64,000 bases of DNA from Carnobacterium_A sp047553015 (GTDB lineage Bacteria; Bacillota; Bacilli; Lactobacillales; Carnobacteriaceae): NCBI RefSeq assembly GCF_047553015.1, contig NZ_CP180212.1, forward strand, positions 744,001 through 808,000, read 5' to 3'. The position numbers were made by a program, and so were the translations under genes. The notes beneath the pieces were generated by a model. The model was not told the DNA's origin, made no database searches, and worked only from the letters and a program-made list of their open reading frames with translations. Below are positions 26,039-34,380 of this stretch, one piece after another; position 1 is the stretch's first letter, and the number at the start of each line of letters is the position of its first letter.

Positions 26039-27052
26039 GTGTTTAGATTTGGAAGTAAAGATATTGGAATAGATTTAGGAACAGCGAATACAAATGTATT
26101 TGTAGATGGCAAAGGAATAGTCTTAAGAGATCCGTCAGTAGTTGCTAAAGATGCATCAACTGGTGAAATAGTAGCTGTTGGTGAGGACGCAAGAAGTATG
26201 ATTGGTAGAACACCAGGTTCGATTGTAGCTATTAGACCGATGAAAAACGGAGTTATTGCTGATTACGATACGACTGCTGCTATGATGAAGTATTATATAG
26301 AGAAGGCAATCGGGAAAACAGTATCCAAACCTTATGTAATTGTATGTGTTCCAAGCGGTGTGACAGAAGTAGAGAAACGTGCAGTTATTGATGCAACGAG
26401 AGTAGCAGGCGCTAAAGACGCTTTCATCTTGGAAGAACCATTTGCCGCAGCTGTAGGGGCAGGTTTACCAGTAATGGAACCCACAGGTAGTATGGTTGTA
26501 GATATAGGTGGTGGGACAACAGATGTAGCAACAATAGCTCTAGGAGGTATTGTAAGCAGTCGCTCGATTCGTTTAGCTGGAGATAGTATGGATGAAGGAA
26601 TTATTCATTATATACGCAAAAAGTATAACCTGTTGATCGGAGAACGGACAGCTGAACAAATTAAAATTGAAATTGGCTGTGCTTCAACGGATAAAGCAGT
26701 TGAGTATGGTTCTATGGATGTCCGCGGAAGAGATTTGTTAACTGGTTTACCACAAACAATTCAAGTTTCAGCAATAGATATAGCTGAAGCGATTAAAGAA
26801 GTTGTAGACGGTATTGTTATCGCAGTAAGGGAGACCTTAGAAGAAACACCACCAGAAATCTCTTCGGATGTGATTGATCACGGGATTATTTTAACAGGTG
26901 GTGGTGCGTTGCTTAGAAATATTAGCGATGTAATAGCCGACGAAACAGATGTACCTGTTTTTGTAGCAAATGATCCATTGGACTGTGTTGCCTTAGGTAC
27001 TGGAGAGTCACTTAAGCACATAGATTTGTATAAAAAGAAAAGAATGAAATAG
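26039..27052 (+). CDS. mreB: Rod-shape-determining actin homologue MreB/Mbl
   Basis: 337 residues. Forms membrane-bound filaments that steer lateral wall synthesis. Actin-type phosphate loops are visible: DIGIDLGTANTNVFVDGKG near the N-terminus, VVDIGGGTTDVA (about 160) and ILTGGGALLRNI (about 285). GTG at 26039 is preferred over ATG at 26030 because the SD GAGAGGA touches the ATG but sits 8-9 nt before the GTG. First gene of mreBCD; a hairpin lies between it and mreC. Confidence 0.95.
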   Translation: MFRFGSKDIGIDLGTANTNVFVDGKGIVLRDPSVVAKDASTGEIVAVGEDARSMIGRTPGSIVAIRPMKNGVIADYDTTAAMMKYYIEKAIGKTVSKPYVIVCVPSGVTEVEKRAVIDATRVAGAKDAFILEEPFAAAVGAGLPVMEPTGSMVVDIGGGTTDVATIALGGIVSSRSIRLAGDSMDEGIIHYIRKKYNLLIGERTAEQIKIEIGCASTDKAVEYGSMDVRGRDLLTGLPQTIQVSAIDIAEAIKEVVDGIVIAVRETLEETPPEISSDVIDHGIILTGGGALLRNISDVIADETDVPVFVANDPLDCVALGTGESLKHIDLYKKKRMK

Positions 27053-27073
27053 GTAAGAAGGTATAGTGTGACC

Positions 27074-27111
27074 CAAAAGATGCGGAAGCTAGTTTGCTTC
27101 TTGCATCTTTT
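27074..27111 (+). terminator. Hairpin between mreB and mreC
   Basis: AAAAGATGC.GAAGC / GCTTC..GCATCTTTT stem. The T-run is short, so it may only partly end transcription and lower mreCD relative to mreB. Confidence 0.6.
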
Positions 27112-27202
27112 CATTTGAAATAAAAATTTAGTGGATTACTAAGCTATTTAGTTAAAGTTATGGTAAAATAAACGAAGCCTGAAGAATTAATGAGGTGATA
27201 AA

Positions 27203-28054
27203 GTGCGTCAATTTTTTTCAAATAAGAAACTAATTATATTACTGGTGAGTGTCATCGTTTGCTTAGGTTTAATAGCCTATTCTATTTCAGGAAATGGAAA
27301 TCCACCACTTGCGCAACGTGTCGGGAATGACATTACAGCTACAACAGGCCGATTGTTATCAAGGCCAACTAATGTAATAGTTAATTTTATTGAGTCAATG
27401 GAAAATCTAAAAAATACCTATAAAGAAAACCAATTATTAAAGTCAAAGATTGATGGGCTTTATGAAGTGGAAGTAGAATTAGGTAATTTAAAACAAGATA
27501 ACCAAAAAATGAAGGAACAATTAGAATTACAAGATACACTTTCTGACTATAAAAAAATTAATGGGACAGTGATAAGTAGAAATCCTGATAATTGGATAAA
27601 TCAAATTGTTGTTGATAGAGGAAGTCAGAGTGGAATAACTGTTGGTTTATCTGTTATGGCGGATAATGGTTTAATTGGTCGTGTGATAGAAGTAAATCCA
27701 GCTAGTTCAAAAGTCCAATTAATTACAACCTCAGACCAAAACAATAGCAGAGTTGCTGCTTCCGTTTCTTCAAAAGAAGGATTTGTTCATGGAATTATTA
27801 ATGGCTATGATTTAGAAAGTAATCGTTTAGTTATGAAACAAATAACAACTAAAGTAACGTTGAAAAAAGGTGATCAAGTTATGACTTCTGGACTGGGTGG
27901 GATATCACCGAGCTCATTGTTAATTGGCACAATAGATGAAGTGAAACTAGACTCACATGGGTTGTCTCAAGAGGCTTATGTTGTACCCGCATCAGACTTT
28001 GATGATATTCGTTATGTAACTTTTATTCAACGAACAGCTGAAGGCGGGGAATAA
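27203..28054 (+). CDS. mreC: Rod-shape-determining protein MreC
   Basis: 283 residues, GTG start after GAGGTGATAAA. Bitopic protein: N-terminal transmembrane helix (about 9-28), an extracellular coiled coil (about 65-110) and the beta-rich MreC domain with ISRNPDNWINQIVVDRGS and GLIGRVIEVNP. Scaffold linking MreB/MreD to PBPs. mreD follows after 1 bp. Confidence 0.93.
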   Translation: MRQFFSNKKLIILLVSVIVCLGLIAYSISGNGNPPLAQRVGNDITATTGRLLSRPTNVIVNFIESMENLKNTYKENQLLKSKIDGLYEVEVELGNLKQDNQKMKEQLELQDTLSDYKKINGTVISRNPDNWINQIVVDRGSQSGITVGLSVMADNGLIGRVIEVNPASSKVQLITTSDQNNSRVAASVSSKEGFVHGIINGYDLESNRLVMKQITTKVTLKKGDQVMTSGLGGISPSSLLIGTIDEVKLDSHGLSQEAYVVPASDFDDIRYVTFIQRTAEGGE

Positions 28055-28055
28055 A

Positions 28056-28580
28056 ATGAGTAAGAAATGGAAAGTAACTATCTTTGCTCCACTATTGATT
28101 TTTTTTGGTCTACTAATAGATGGACTTATTTCAGAAATTTTTTCTAAGCAGTTATATGCAGAAGATGGGAATGTTATGGTACCAAGATTAATTATTCTTA
28201 TCCTTATATTGACTTCATTTTATCTCCCTAGAAACAAAATGATTGTATATGGCATTATTTTTGGTTTTCTATATGATAGTTATTATGTAGGGATTTTGGG
28301 TATATACATAGCTATTTTCCCGTTAATTATTTATGTTACGACTAAGTTAAAGCAAGTTTTAAATCCAAATCCGATTACCATTGGGATGATTGTTTTTATT
28401 AACTTAAGTATTTTGGAAACGATGTTGTATTGGATCTATAAAGTTCTAGGCTTTACAGAGATTGACATGAATGCTTTTATGGCCGGACGGCTAGGCCCCA
28501 CTTTATTGCTAAACTTAGTGTTTTTCATAATTGCATTTTATCCATTAAAAAAAGCGATAATTAAAATGACTGGGAATTAA
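28056..28580 (+). CDS. mreD: Rod-shape-determining protein MreD
   Basis: 174 residues, integral membrane protein with about five to six hydrophobic helices and the conserved GFLYDSYYVGILGIY segment. SD inside the end of mreC (GAAGGCGGGGAATAA). Member of the elongasome; works with mreB and mreC. Confidence 0.9.
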   Translation: MSKKWKVTIFAPLLIFFGLLIDGLISEIFSKQLYAEDGNVMVPRLIILILILTSFYLPRNKMIVYGIIFGFLYDSYYVGILGIYIAIFPLIIYVTTKLKQVLNPNPITIGMIVFINLSILETMLYWIYKVLGFTEIDMNAFMAGRLGPTLLLNLVFFIIAFYPLKKAIIKMTGN

Positions 28581-28628
28581 AAAATGATGAAATCCTCGTT
28601 CGGTATTTAGATGATAGGAGTTGTTTGA

Positions 28629-29327
28629 GTGAAACAGAGTGTAACGTTAAAAGGAAATAAGGCTGGTTTTGTATTAACTTTAAACGAATCAGCTTCTTTT
28701 GCTACAGTTGTTAGTGAGTTAGAACAATTGCTAGACCATCTTAAAACGGAATCAAAAAAAAGCGACTCAAATAAAACGAATAAAGAAATTCAATTAGAGA
28801 TAGTAACTGGAAATCGTCTACTGACAAATAAAGAAAAAGATAAATTAACAAAAATAATAAAAGAAAATAGTCAATTTGAAATTAAAAAAATAAGGTCAGC
28901 CGTTTTGACTTATGAAGCAGCTATCGCTTGGCAAAAAGCTAGTAGCTTACAAATGGAAATGCATACGATTCGAAGTGGGCAAATACTTCAAGCTCCTGGA
29001 GATATTCTTTTTGTGGGCAAGGTTCATCCAGGCGGTATAATTAGAGCAAATGGGAATATTTTTATTATTGGTGAATTACAAGGGGTTGCTCATGCAGGAT
29101 TTGAAGGCGACGCAACAGCAGTTATTGTTGCTGACTTTCAAACAAATGCACAAATACGAATAGCCGATAGTATTCAAATTATAGAGAACAAAGTAACTAA
29201 AAATTTGGCTATAAAAAATAATGAGTTCGCATTTATAAATGACTTACATGTATTAGCTTTTGAAAATCTAGATCAATTGAAAAAAATGCGACCAACATTA
29301 GGTAAAATGACAGGAGGATTAATTTAA
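28629..29327 (+). CDS. minC: Septum site-determining protein MinC
   Basis: 232 residues, GTG start after GATAGGAGTTGTTTGA. FtsZ-ring inhibitor. N-terminal domain about 1-105, and a C-terminal beta-helix domain (about 115-220) with IRSGQILQAPGDILFVGKVHPGG and GELQGVAHAGFEGD, which binds MinD. minD starts at the next base after its stop, so the two are coupled. Confidence 0.93.
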   Translation: MKQSVTLKGNKAGFVLTLNESASFATVVSELEQLLDHLKTESKKSDSNKTNKEIQLEIVTGNRLLTNKEKDKLTKIIKENSQFEIKKIRSAVLTYEAAIAWQKASSLQMEMHTIRSGQILQAPGDILFVGKVHPGGIIRANGNIFIIGELQGVAHAGFEGDATAVIVADFQTNAQIRIADSIQIIENKVTKNLAIKNNEFAFINDLHVLAFENLDQLKKMRPTLGKMTGGLI

Positions 29328-30122
29328 ATGGGAATAGCAATCGTTATTACTTCTGGAAAAGGTGGCGTTGGTAAAACAACGTCAACAGCAAATATTGGAA
29401 CAGCTCTTGCTCTACAAGGTAAGCGCGTATGTTTAATCGATATGGATATAGGACTAAGAAATTTAGATGTTATTCTAGGATTAGAAAATCGAATTATTTA
29501 TGATATTGTCGATGTTGTCGAAGAGCGTGCAAAATTGCATCAAGCTATTATAAAAGATAAACGTTTCAATGACAATTTGTATTTATTACCAGCGGCACAG
29601 AATGCTGATAAAAATGATATTAACGGCGAACAAATGATAGAAATTGTCGGAGAATTAAAAAAAGAATACGACTATATCTTAATTGATTGTCCTGCTGGAA
29701 TAGAACAAGGCTTTCAAAACTCAATTGCTGCTGCAGATGAAGCGATTCTAGTCACAACTCCTGAAGTGTCTGCTATTCGTGATGCGGATCGTATTATTGG
29801 GTTATTAGAACAAACACAATTAGAGCCACCAAAACTAATTATAAATAGAATTCGCAAAAGAATGATGCAAGATGGAGAACTATTAGACGTAGATGAAATC
29901 ACAAGACATCTTTCGATTGACTTACTTGGTATTATATTTGATGATGATGATGTTGTTCGATCTTCTAATAAAGGAGATCCAATTGTTTTAAATCCTAAAA
30001 ACCCAGCTTCACAAGGCTATCGAAATGTTGCTCGCCGGATATTGGGTGAAACGGTTCCTCTAATGTCAATAAAAGAAGAAAAAGAAACCTTATGGAAAAA
30101 AATATTTGGTAAAAAAGAGTAA
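29328..30122 (+). CDS. minD: Septum site-determining ATPase MinD
   Basis: 264 residues. ParA-type ATPase that recruits MinC to the membrane. Deviant Walker A GKGGVGKTTSTAN at residues about 10-22, DMDIGLRNLD, IDCPAGIEQGF, and an amphipathic C-terminal membrane-targeting helix (KETLWKKIFGKKE). No minE is present next to it; DivIVA usually does that job in Bacilli. SD GACAGGAGGATTAATT before ATG. Confidence 0.96.
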   Translation: MGIAIVITSGKGGVGKTTSTANIGTALALQGKRVCLIDMDIGLRNLDVILGLENRIIYDIVDVVEERAKLHQAIIKDKRFNDNLYLLPAAQNADKNDINGEQMIEIVGELKKEYDYILIDCPAGIEQGFQNSIAAADEAILVTTPEVSAIRDADRIIGLLEQTQLEPPKLIINRIRKRMMQDGELLDVDEITRHLSIDLLGIIFDDDDVVRSSNKGDPIVLNPKNPASQGYRNVARRILGETVPLMSIKEEKETLWKKIFGKKE

Positions 30123-30139
30123 GTATGTTATAGTATTGA

Positions 30140-30427
30140 AAATAAGTAAAAGCAAAGACGAGAAAAAGTAAGTTTAGAAGTTTATAAGAGAGATTGCGGG
30201 TGGTGCGAGCAATTAAAATTCTAATCTGAACACACATCTCTAAGCTGACAGTTGAAATTTTTAGTAAGCTGATCCGGTTGTAACCGTTATATTACTAGCG
30301 TTTAGTTGTTTTGAACGCGATAAGGTAGTCTTCTGCGAAGAGACTACAAAAAAAGGTGGTACCACGATATAAAAACTATCGTCCTTTGATTTCCAGTTAG
30401 TTGGGAAATCAAGGGGCTTTTTTGTTT
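30140..30427 (+). ncRNA. T-box riboswitch of the amino-acid ABC transporter
   Basis: T-box AGGTGGTACCACG at 30354-30366, followed by the terminator CCTTTGATTTCC / GGAAATCAAGG with T tail (30388-30427). Stem I starts AGAGAGATTGC with GGTGGTGCGA near its tip. The 3' side of the specifier loop reads TGAACACACATCTCT, offering CAC (His) or, less likely, ACA (Thr) as specifier. Confidence 0.9.
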
Positions 30428-30478
30428 TATTTAATTAAGTTTTACGTTTTTTAAAAAATAAGATTGGGGAGAATGAAA

Positions 30479-31279
30479 ATGAAAAATAAACTATTGACTA
30501 TTATGACAGGTTTAGGTTTAGTAGGTTTAACTTTATCAGGTTGTGGTGCAGATTCACAGGAAAAAGATAATTATGAGGCAATAATGGAAAAAGGTGAGAT
30601 CATAATGGGATTAGATGACACATTTGCTCCTATGGGTTATAGAGATTCTAGTGGTGAAATTGTTGGATTTGATATTGACTTAGCGAACGAGATTGGAAAG
30701 CGTATGGATGTTGACTTTAAATTTCAAACAATTGATTGGGCTTTAAAAGAGACAGAATTAAATGGTGGGAATATTGATGTTATCTGGAATGGCTATACAA
30801 TAACTGAAGAAAGAAAAGAGAAGGTTTTATTTAGCAGTCCTTATTTAGATAATAGCCAAATTATTATTGTTCTAAAAGATAGTCCAATAAAAAGTAAAGC
30901 AGATTTAAAAGGTAAAACAATAGCTGCACAACAATCATCAAGTGCTGTTGATGCAGTTATGGCAGACGAAGAAAATATTATAGAATCATTCAACAACGCA
31001 GAGATAGTTCAGTATCCTTCTAATAATGATGTTTTTAATGATTTAGCGTCTGGTCGTAGTGAAGCAATCGTAGTAGATGAGACATTAGGTCGTTATTATA
31101 TGAAACAAAATAAAGACATGAACTATCGAGTATTAGATGAAAATTTCGGCCAAGAAGAATATGCAGTAGGATTACGCAAGTCTGATGATAAGCTAAAACA
31201 AGCTATAGATGAAAACTTAGCAGATATTAAAGAAGACGGAACTTATGATAAAATATATGATAAATGGTTTGAAGAGTAA
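30479..31279 (+). CDS. Amino-acid ABC transporter, substrate-binding lipoprotein (histidine likely)
   Basis: 266 residues. ATG at 30479 fits the SD TTGGGGAG better than the two starts just upstream. Lipoprotein signal peptide with lipobox LSGC (cleavage before Cys at about residue 22), then a periplasmic-binding fold of family 3 (EIVGFDIDLANEIGKRM, DVIWNGYTITEERKEKVLFS). It captures a polar amino acid outside the cell for the permease and ATPase that follow. Histidine is inferred from the T-box specifier and from the known His T-box/HisXYZ pairing in Lactobacillales; the protein alone does not prove it. Confidence 0.88.
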   Translation: MKNKLLTIMTGLGLVGLTLSGCGADSQEKDNYEAIMEKGEIIMGLDDTFAPMGYRDSSGEIVGFDIDLANEIGKRMDVDFKFQTIDWALKETELNGGNIDVIWNGYTITEERKEKVLFSSPYLDNSQIIIVLKDSPIKSKADLKGKTIAAQQSSSAVDAVMADEENIIESFNNAEIVQYPSNNDVFNDLASGRSEAIVVDETLGRYYMKQNKDMNYRVLDENFGQEEYAVGLRKSDDKLKQAIDENLADIKEDGTYDKIYDKWFEE

Positions 31280-31286
31280 AATCATT

Positions 31287-31323
31287 GTTTAAATGAAGCA
31301 TACCTAGTATGCTTCATTTAAAC
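31287..31323. other. Perfect 17-bp hairpin inside the ABC transporter operon
   Basis: Arms GTTTAAATGAAGCATAC and GTATGCTTCATTTAAAC with a 3-nt loop lie between the binding-protein and permease genes. There is no T-run after it, so it is not a standard terminator; it could protect the binding-protein mRNA from 3' decay. Confidence 0.75.
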
Positions 31324-31396
31324 ACTATTACTATAAAAGGCTAAGCTAGTAAAAATACATATTATTTAACTATTTTTATAAGAAAAGAGGAAGAGT

Positions 31397-32032
31397 ATGG
31401 AACTAATTAATACTATCATGCCAGCTTTACTAAATGGATTAGGTACAACAATGCAATTATTTTTTATTATCTTTTTCTTAACTATTCCCTTAGGATTTTT
31501 AGTGGCTTGTCTCAGAATTTATTCTCCAAAATTTGTCTCTTGGCTTATTCAACTTTATATTTATACCATGCGTGGCACACCTTTACTGCTTCAATTAATG
31601 ATTGTATTTTTTGGTTTACCATTAGTCGGAATTACATTTGATCGATTTATAGCAGCTATTATTGCATTTGCTTTAAATTATACAGCTTATTATGCTGAAA
31701 TATTTAGAGGCGGTATCTTATCTATCCCACAAGGACAGTTTGAAGCCATTAAAGTTTTAGGAATTGGAAGAGTACAAGGTTTTAGAAGAATTATTATCCC
31801 ACAAGTTCTACGTACCGTCCTCCCTTCTGTTGGAAATGAAGTGATATCATTAGTAAAAGATACCTCTTTAGTTTATATACTAGGTTTAGGAGAGCTCTTA
31901 AGAGCGGGTCAAATTGCAGCGAATACTTATGCTTCATTGCTTCCTTTTGTAGCAGTTGGAGTAATTTATCTTTTTATTACAGGAATCATTACCATTATTC
32001 TAGCTGTTATTGAAAAGAAAATTGATTTTTAA
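31397..32032 (+). CDS. Amino-acid ABC transporter permease
   Basis: 211 residues of the HisM/GlnP type. About five transmembrane helices, and the EAA loop for the ATPase (EAIKVLGIGRVQGFRRIIIPQVLRTVLP, about 115-140). YTMRGTPLLLQLMIVFFGLP is the family signature. SD AAGAGGAAGAGT before ATG. Part of the T-box operon. Confidence 0.93.
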   Translation: MELINTIMPALLNGLGTTMQLFFIIFFLTIPLGFLVACLRIYSPKFVSWLIQLYIYTMRGTPLLLQLMIVFFGLPLVGITFDRFIAAIIAFALNYTAYYAEIFRGGILSIPQGQFEAIKVLGIGRVQGFRRIIIPQVLRTVLPSVGNEVISLVKDTSLVYILGLGELLRAGQIAANTYASLLPFVAVGVIYLFITGIITIILAVIEKKIDF

Positions 32033-32044
32033 GGAGTGAATGAA

Positions 32045-32740
32045 ATGATATTGAAGGCCCGAGGAATCACAAAAACATTTAATAAAATAAAAATAATTGA
32101 TGATTTTGATTTTAATATAAATCATGGTGAAATCATATCCTTAGTAGGCGAGTCTGGAACAGGTAAAACAACTTTTATGAGGTTATTGAATAATCTTGAA
32201 GAGTTAGATAAAGGTGTTATCTCAATAACCAATGATTTCCTTTATAAAAAAACAATTGAGAGTAAGGCTGAATACACTTCTAAGAAAGAACGGAACCGTT
32301 ATGGCAATAAAATTGGAATGGTTTTTCAAGATTATCAGTTATTTCCTAACTTAACAATCCTACAAAATTGTCTTGAAGCACCTGTTCAGAAAAAACTAAT
32401 GACACTAAAAGAAGCTACAGAAAAAGCTGGAAGTTTGCTAAAACAAATGAATATCTTAGATAAAAAGGATGCATACCCTAAGACCTTATCAGGTGGACAA
32501 CAACAAAGAGCTGCAATTGCACGTGCAATGATGTTGAATCCAGAAATTCTCTGCTTTGATGAACCAACATCTGCTTTAGATCGACAGTCTTCAAATGGGA
32601 TTGGTGAAATGATGCAAGTGATAGCTGCTACAGGAACGGGTATATTAATTGTTACCCATGATATCGAGTTTGCAGATAAATTTAGTACAAGAAGTCTCTC
32701 TTCTGAAACTTTTTTACTAAAAGATAAAACTATTGATTGA
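32045..32740 (+). CDS. Amino-acid ABC transporter ATP-binding protein
   Basis: 231 residues from the ATG at 32045, 8 nt after AAGGAG; a GTG at 32036 overlaps that SD and is unlikely. Walker A GESGTGKTT, Q-loop MVFQDYQLFPNLT, signature LSGGQQQRAAIARA, Walker B ILCFDEPTSALD, and H-loop VTHD. Shorter after the H-loop than many homologues and with a slightly unusual tail (SLSSETFLLKDKTID). Its last bases carry the -35 of the rplU promoter. Confidence 0.94.
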   Translation: MILKARGITKTFNKIKIIDDFDFNINHGEIISLVGESGTGKTTFMRLLNNLEELDKGVISITNDFLYKKTIESKAEYTSKKERNRYGNKIGMVFQDYQLFPNLTILQNCLEAPVQKKLMTLKEATEKAGSLLKQMNILDKKDAYPKTLSGGQQQRAAIARAMMLNPEILCFDEPTSALDRQSSNGIGEMMQVIAATGTGILIVTHDIEFADKFSTRSLSSETFLLKDKTID

Positions 32741-32765
32741 CGTGCAGAACTCTTTTTGGTATGCT
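32737..32765 (+). promoter_or_regulatory. Promoter of rplU-prp-rpmA, overlapping the ABC ATPase stop
   Basis: TTGACG, 17-bp spacer, TATGCT. The -35 includes the TGA stop of the ATPase gene, so the ribosomal operon starts directly at the end of the transporter operon. Confidence 0.75.
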
Positions 32766-32771
32766 ACTACT

Positions 32772-32878
32772 GTTGTTAATGTGTAGCACCACAACTACAA
32801 CCGCGCGGGAATGAGTTTAGAAGTCCAGTAATGGCACTCACGACGGCGAGTCTAAGTCTAATAAGGAGGTGCGAATAA
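32772..32878 (+). ncRNA. Ribosomal L21 leader
   Basis: About 105 nt between the promoter and rplU, rich in pairing segments (GTGTAGCACCACAACTACA, ACCGCGCGGG, GGCACTCACGACGGCGAGTC). Bacilli have a known L21 leader motif at this place; assignment rests on position and general look. Confidence 0.7.
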
Positions 32879-33187
32879 ATGTACGCAATTATTAAAACAG
32901 GTGGAAAACAAATTAAAGTTGAAGTAGGCCAAGCAATCTACATTGAGAAATTAAATGTTGAGGCTGGTGAAACAGTTATATTTGACGAAGTTATCTTAGT
33001 AGGTGGCGAAGAAACAAAAGTTGGTGTTCCAACTATTGATGGAGCTGTCGTTGAAGGTACAGTTGAAAAACATGGTCGTCAAAAGAAAGTGACAACTTTT
33101 GTCTACAAACGTAGAAAAGACTCACATCGTAAACAAGGACATCGTCAACCTTATACAAAAGTTATGATTAATGCAATCAACCTATAA
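32879..33187 (+). CDS. rplU: 50S ribosomal protein L21
   Basis: 102 residues, full length. Binds 23S rRNA domain II region. MYAIIKTGGKQIKVEVGQ start and the C-terminal RRKDSHRKQGHRQPYT motif are canonical. SD AAGGAGGTGCGAATAA before ATG. First gene of rplU-prp-rpmA. Confidence 0.98.
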   Translation: MYAIIKTGGKQIKVEVGQAIYIEKLNVEAGETVIFDEVILVGGEETKVGVPTIDGAVVEGTVEKHGRQKKVTTFVYKRRKDSHRKQGHRQPYTKVMINAINL

Positions 33188-33205
33188 GGAAAGTGGTGTT
33201 TGTGA

Positions 33206-33538
33206 ATGATTCATGCATTTTTTAAACGGAATGAAGAAGATAAGATTGTTTCTTTTGAAGTTACAGGGCATGCAGGGTCAGGAGCTTACGGAACTGATAT
33301 TGTTTGTGCAGGTGTATCAGCTTTAACAATTGGAGCAACAAACAGTTTATCTGTTTTAGGAGAATTTACTCCTTTAGTTGAAACAAATGATGAAGTTGAA
33401 GGTGGATACCTTTATGTTGAATTACCATTGGAAATCAATGGAAAACAACTTATTACTGCTCAAATCCTTTTGGAAAGCCTTCTTTTATCTTTAAAAAGTA
33501 TAGTAGAAGAGTATCCTGAATATGTCAAATTAACTTGA
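33206..33538 (+). CDS. prp: Ribosomal-processing cysteine protease Prp
   Basis: 110 residues. Cleaves the N-terminal extension of L27. The conserved GHAGSGAYGTDIVCAGVSAL block holds the catalytic His and Cys. It sits, as always in Firmicutes, between rplU and rpmA, and the L27 encoded next does carry the cleavable extension. SD GAAAGTGGTG before ATG. Confidence 0.95.
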   Translation: MIHAFFKRNEEDKIVSFEVTGHAGSGAYGTDIVCAGVSALTIGATNSLSVLGEFTPLVETNDEVEGGYLYVELPLEINGKQLITAQILLESLLLSLKSIVEEYPEYVKLT

Positions 33539-33570
33539 AATTAAGATTAAAAACAGGAGGTGCAATTAAA

Positions 33571-33855
33571 ATGTTGAAAATGAATTTACAATTATTTGCC
33601 CATAAAAAAGGTGGCGGATCTACAACTAACGGTCGTGATTCTCAATCTAAACGTTTAGGTTCTAAACGTGCGGATGGTCAAACTGTTACTGGCGGATCAA
33701 TTTTATACCGTCAACGCGGTACTAAAATCTATCCAGGTAATAACGTAGGAATTGGTGGAGATGACACTTTATTTGCTAAAGTTGATGGCGTTGTTCGTTT
33801 CGAACGTAAAGGCCGCGACAAAAAGCAAGTATCTGTTTATCCAGCTGCTCAATAA
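33571..33855 (+). CDS. rpmA: 50S ribosomal protein L27 with N-terminal pre-sequence
   Basis: 94 residues from the ATG at 33571, which has the strong SD ACAGGAGGTGCAATTAA; the frame upstream of it is not coding. The start MLKMNLQLFA-HKKGGGST shows the Firmicutes pre-sequence that Prp removes after LQLFA, exposing the N-terminus that reaches the peptidyl-transferase centre. Last gene of the operon, followed by a terminator. Confidence 0.97.
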   Translation: MLKMNLQLFAHKKGGGSTTNGRDSQSKRLGSKRADGQTVTGGSILYRQRGTKIYPGNNVGIGGDDTLFAKVDGVVRFERKGRDKKQVSVYPAAQ

Positions 33856-33861
33856 TTTAAT

Positions 33862-33899
33862 AAAAAAACTCTTCTATTCTGTAGAAGAGCTTTTTTTTT
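33862..33899 (+). terminator. Terminator after rpmA
   Basis: CTCTTCTA / TAGAAGAG stem, A-run before, nine or more T after. Confidence 0.88.
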
Positions 33900-33976
33900 G
33901 ATAATTATTTTAATAAAAATAATTACTAAAAATAAAAAGAACGGCTGATTTAAAGAATAGTAGTCTAAAGTTTACG

Positions 33977-34160
33977 AAAAAGTAAGTCAACTACTAGAAT
34001 GCTTTTTGTCTTTGAATGAGGTTATCATTTAGCATAAATATATGAATAAGAGGCGAATACAAGAAGGTATTTTAGCTTTTTTTGTTTTAATCATACTATT
34101 TTTATAAATCTAACGACTATTTAGAAATGAATGAAAACTTTCGAAAATAATTATTATTCA
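33977..34160 (+). pseudogene. Possible remnant of competence pseudopilin genes (comG type)
   Basis: The gap 33900-34380 has no intact gene. It contains a short frame ending at 34037 (KVYEKVSQLLECFLSLNEVII), where LLECFLSL resembles the prepilin LLE...L pattern, and directly after it an ATG at 34042 with MNKRRIQEGILAFFVLIILF, then a stop at 34107. Dropping one T in the T-run near 34100 would prolong it to about 34160. In Enterococcus-like genomes comG genes stand just before the methyltransferase and ackA. Weak evidence; may be chance. Confidence 0.25.
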
Positions 34161-34380
34161 TTTTCGAAATCTGCTATTTCTTTACAGTTAATGGTATGAT
34201 TAACTTAACATAAATCTTTAAAAAAATAGGGAAATAAAAATTTGAAATGAGTCTTGAAAAGTAAAGGTTTATTCGTTAAAATAATACAGGTAGTACTTAA
34301 ATTTTAAACAGAGAAATATGTTTGTTTTGGAATAAGTTAAGTTGTTAAATAGCTATGAATTAAGAAAAGAGGTTGAAAAA

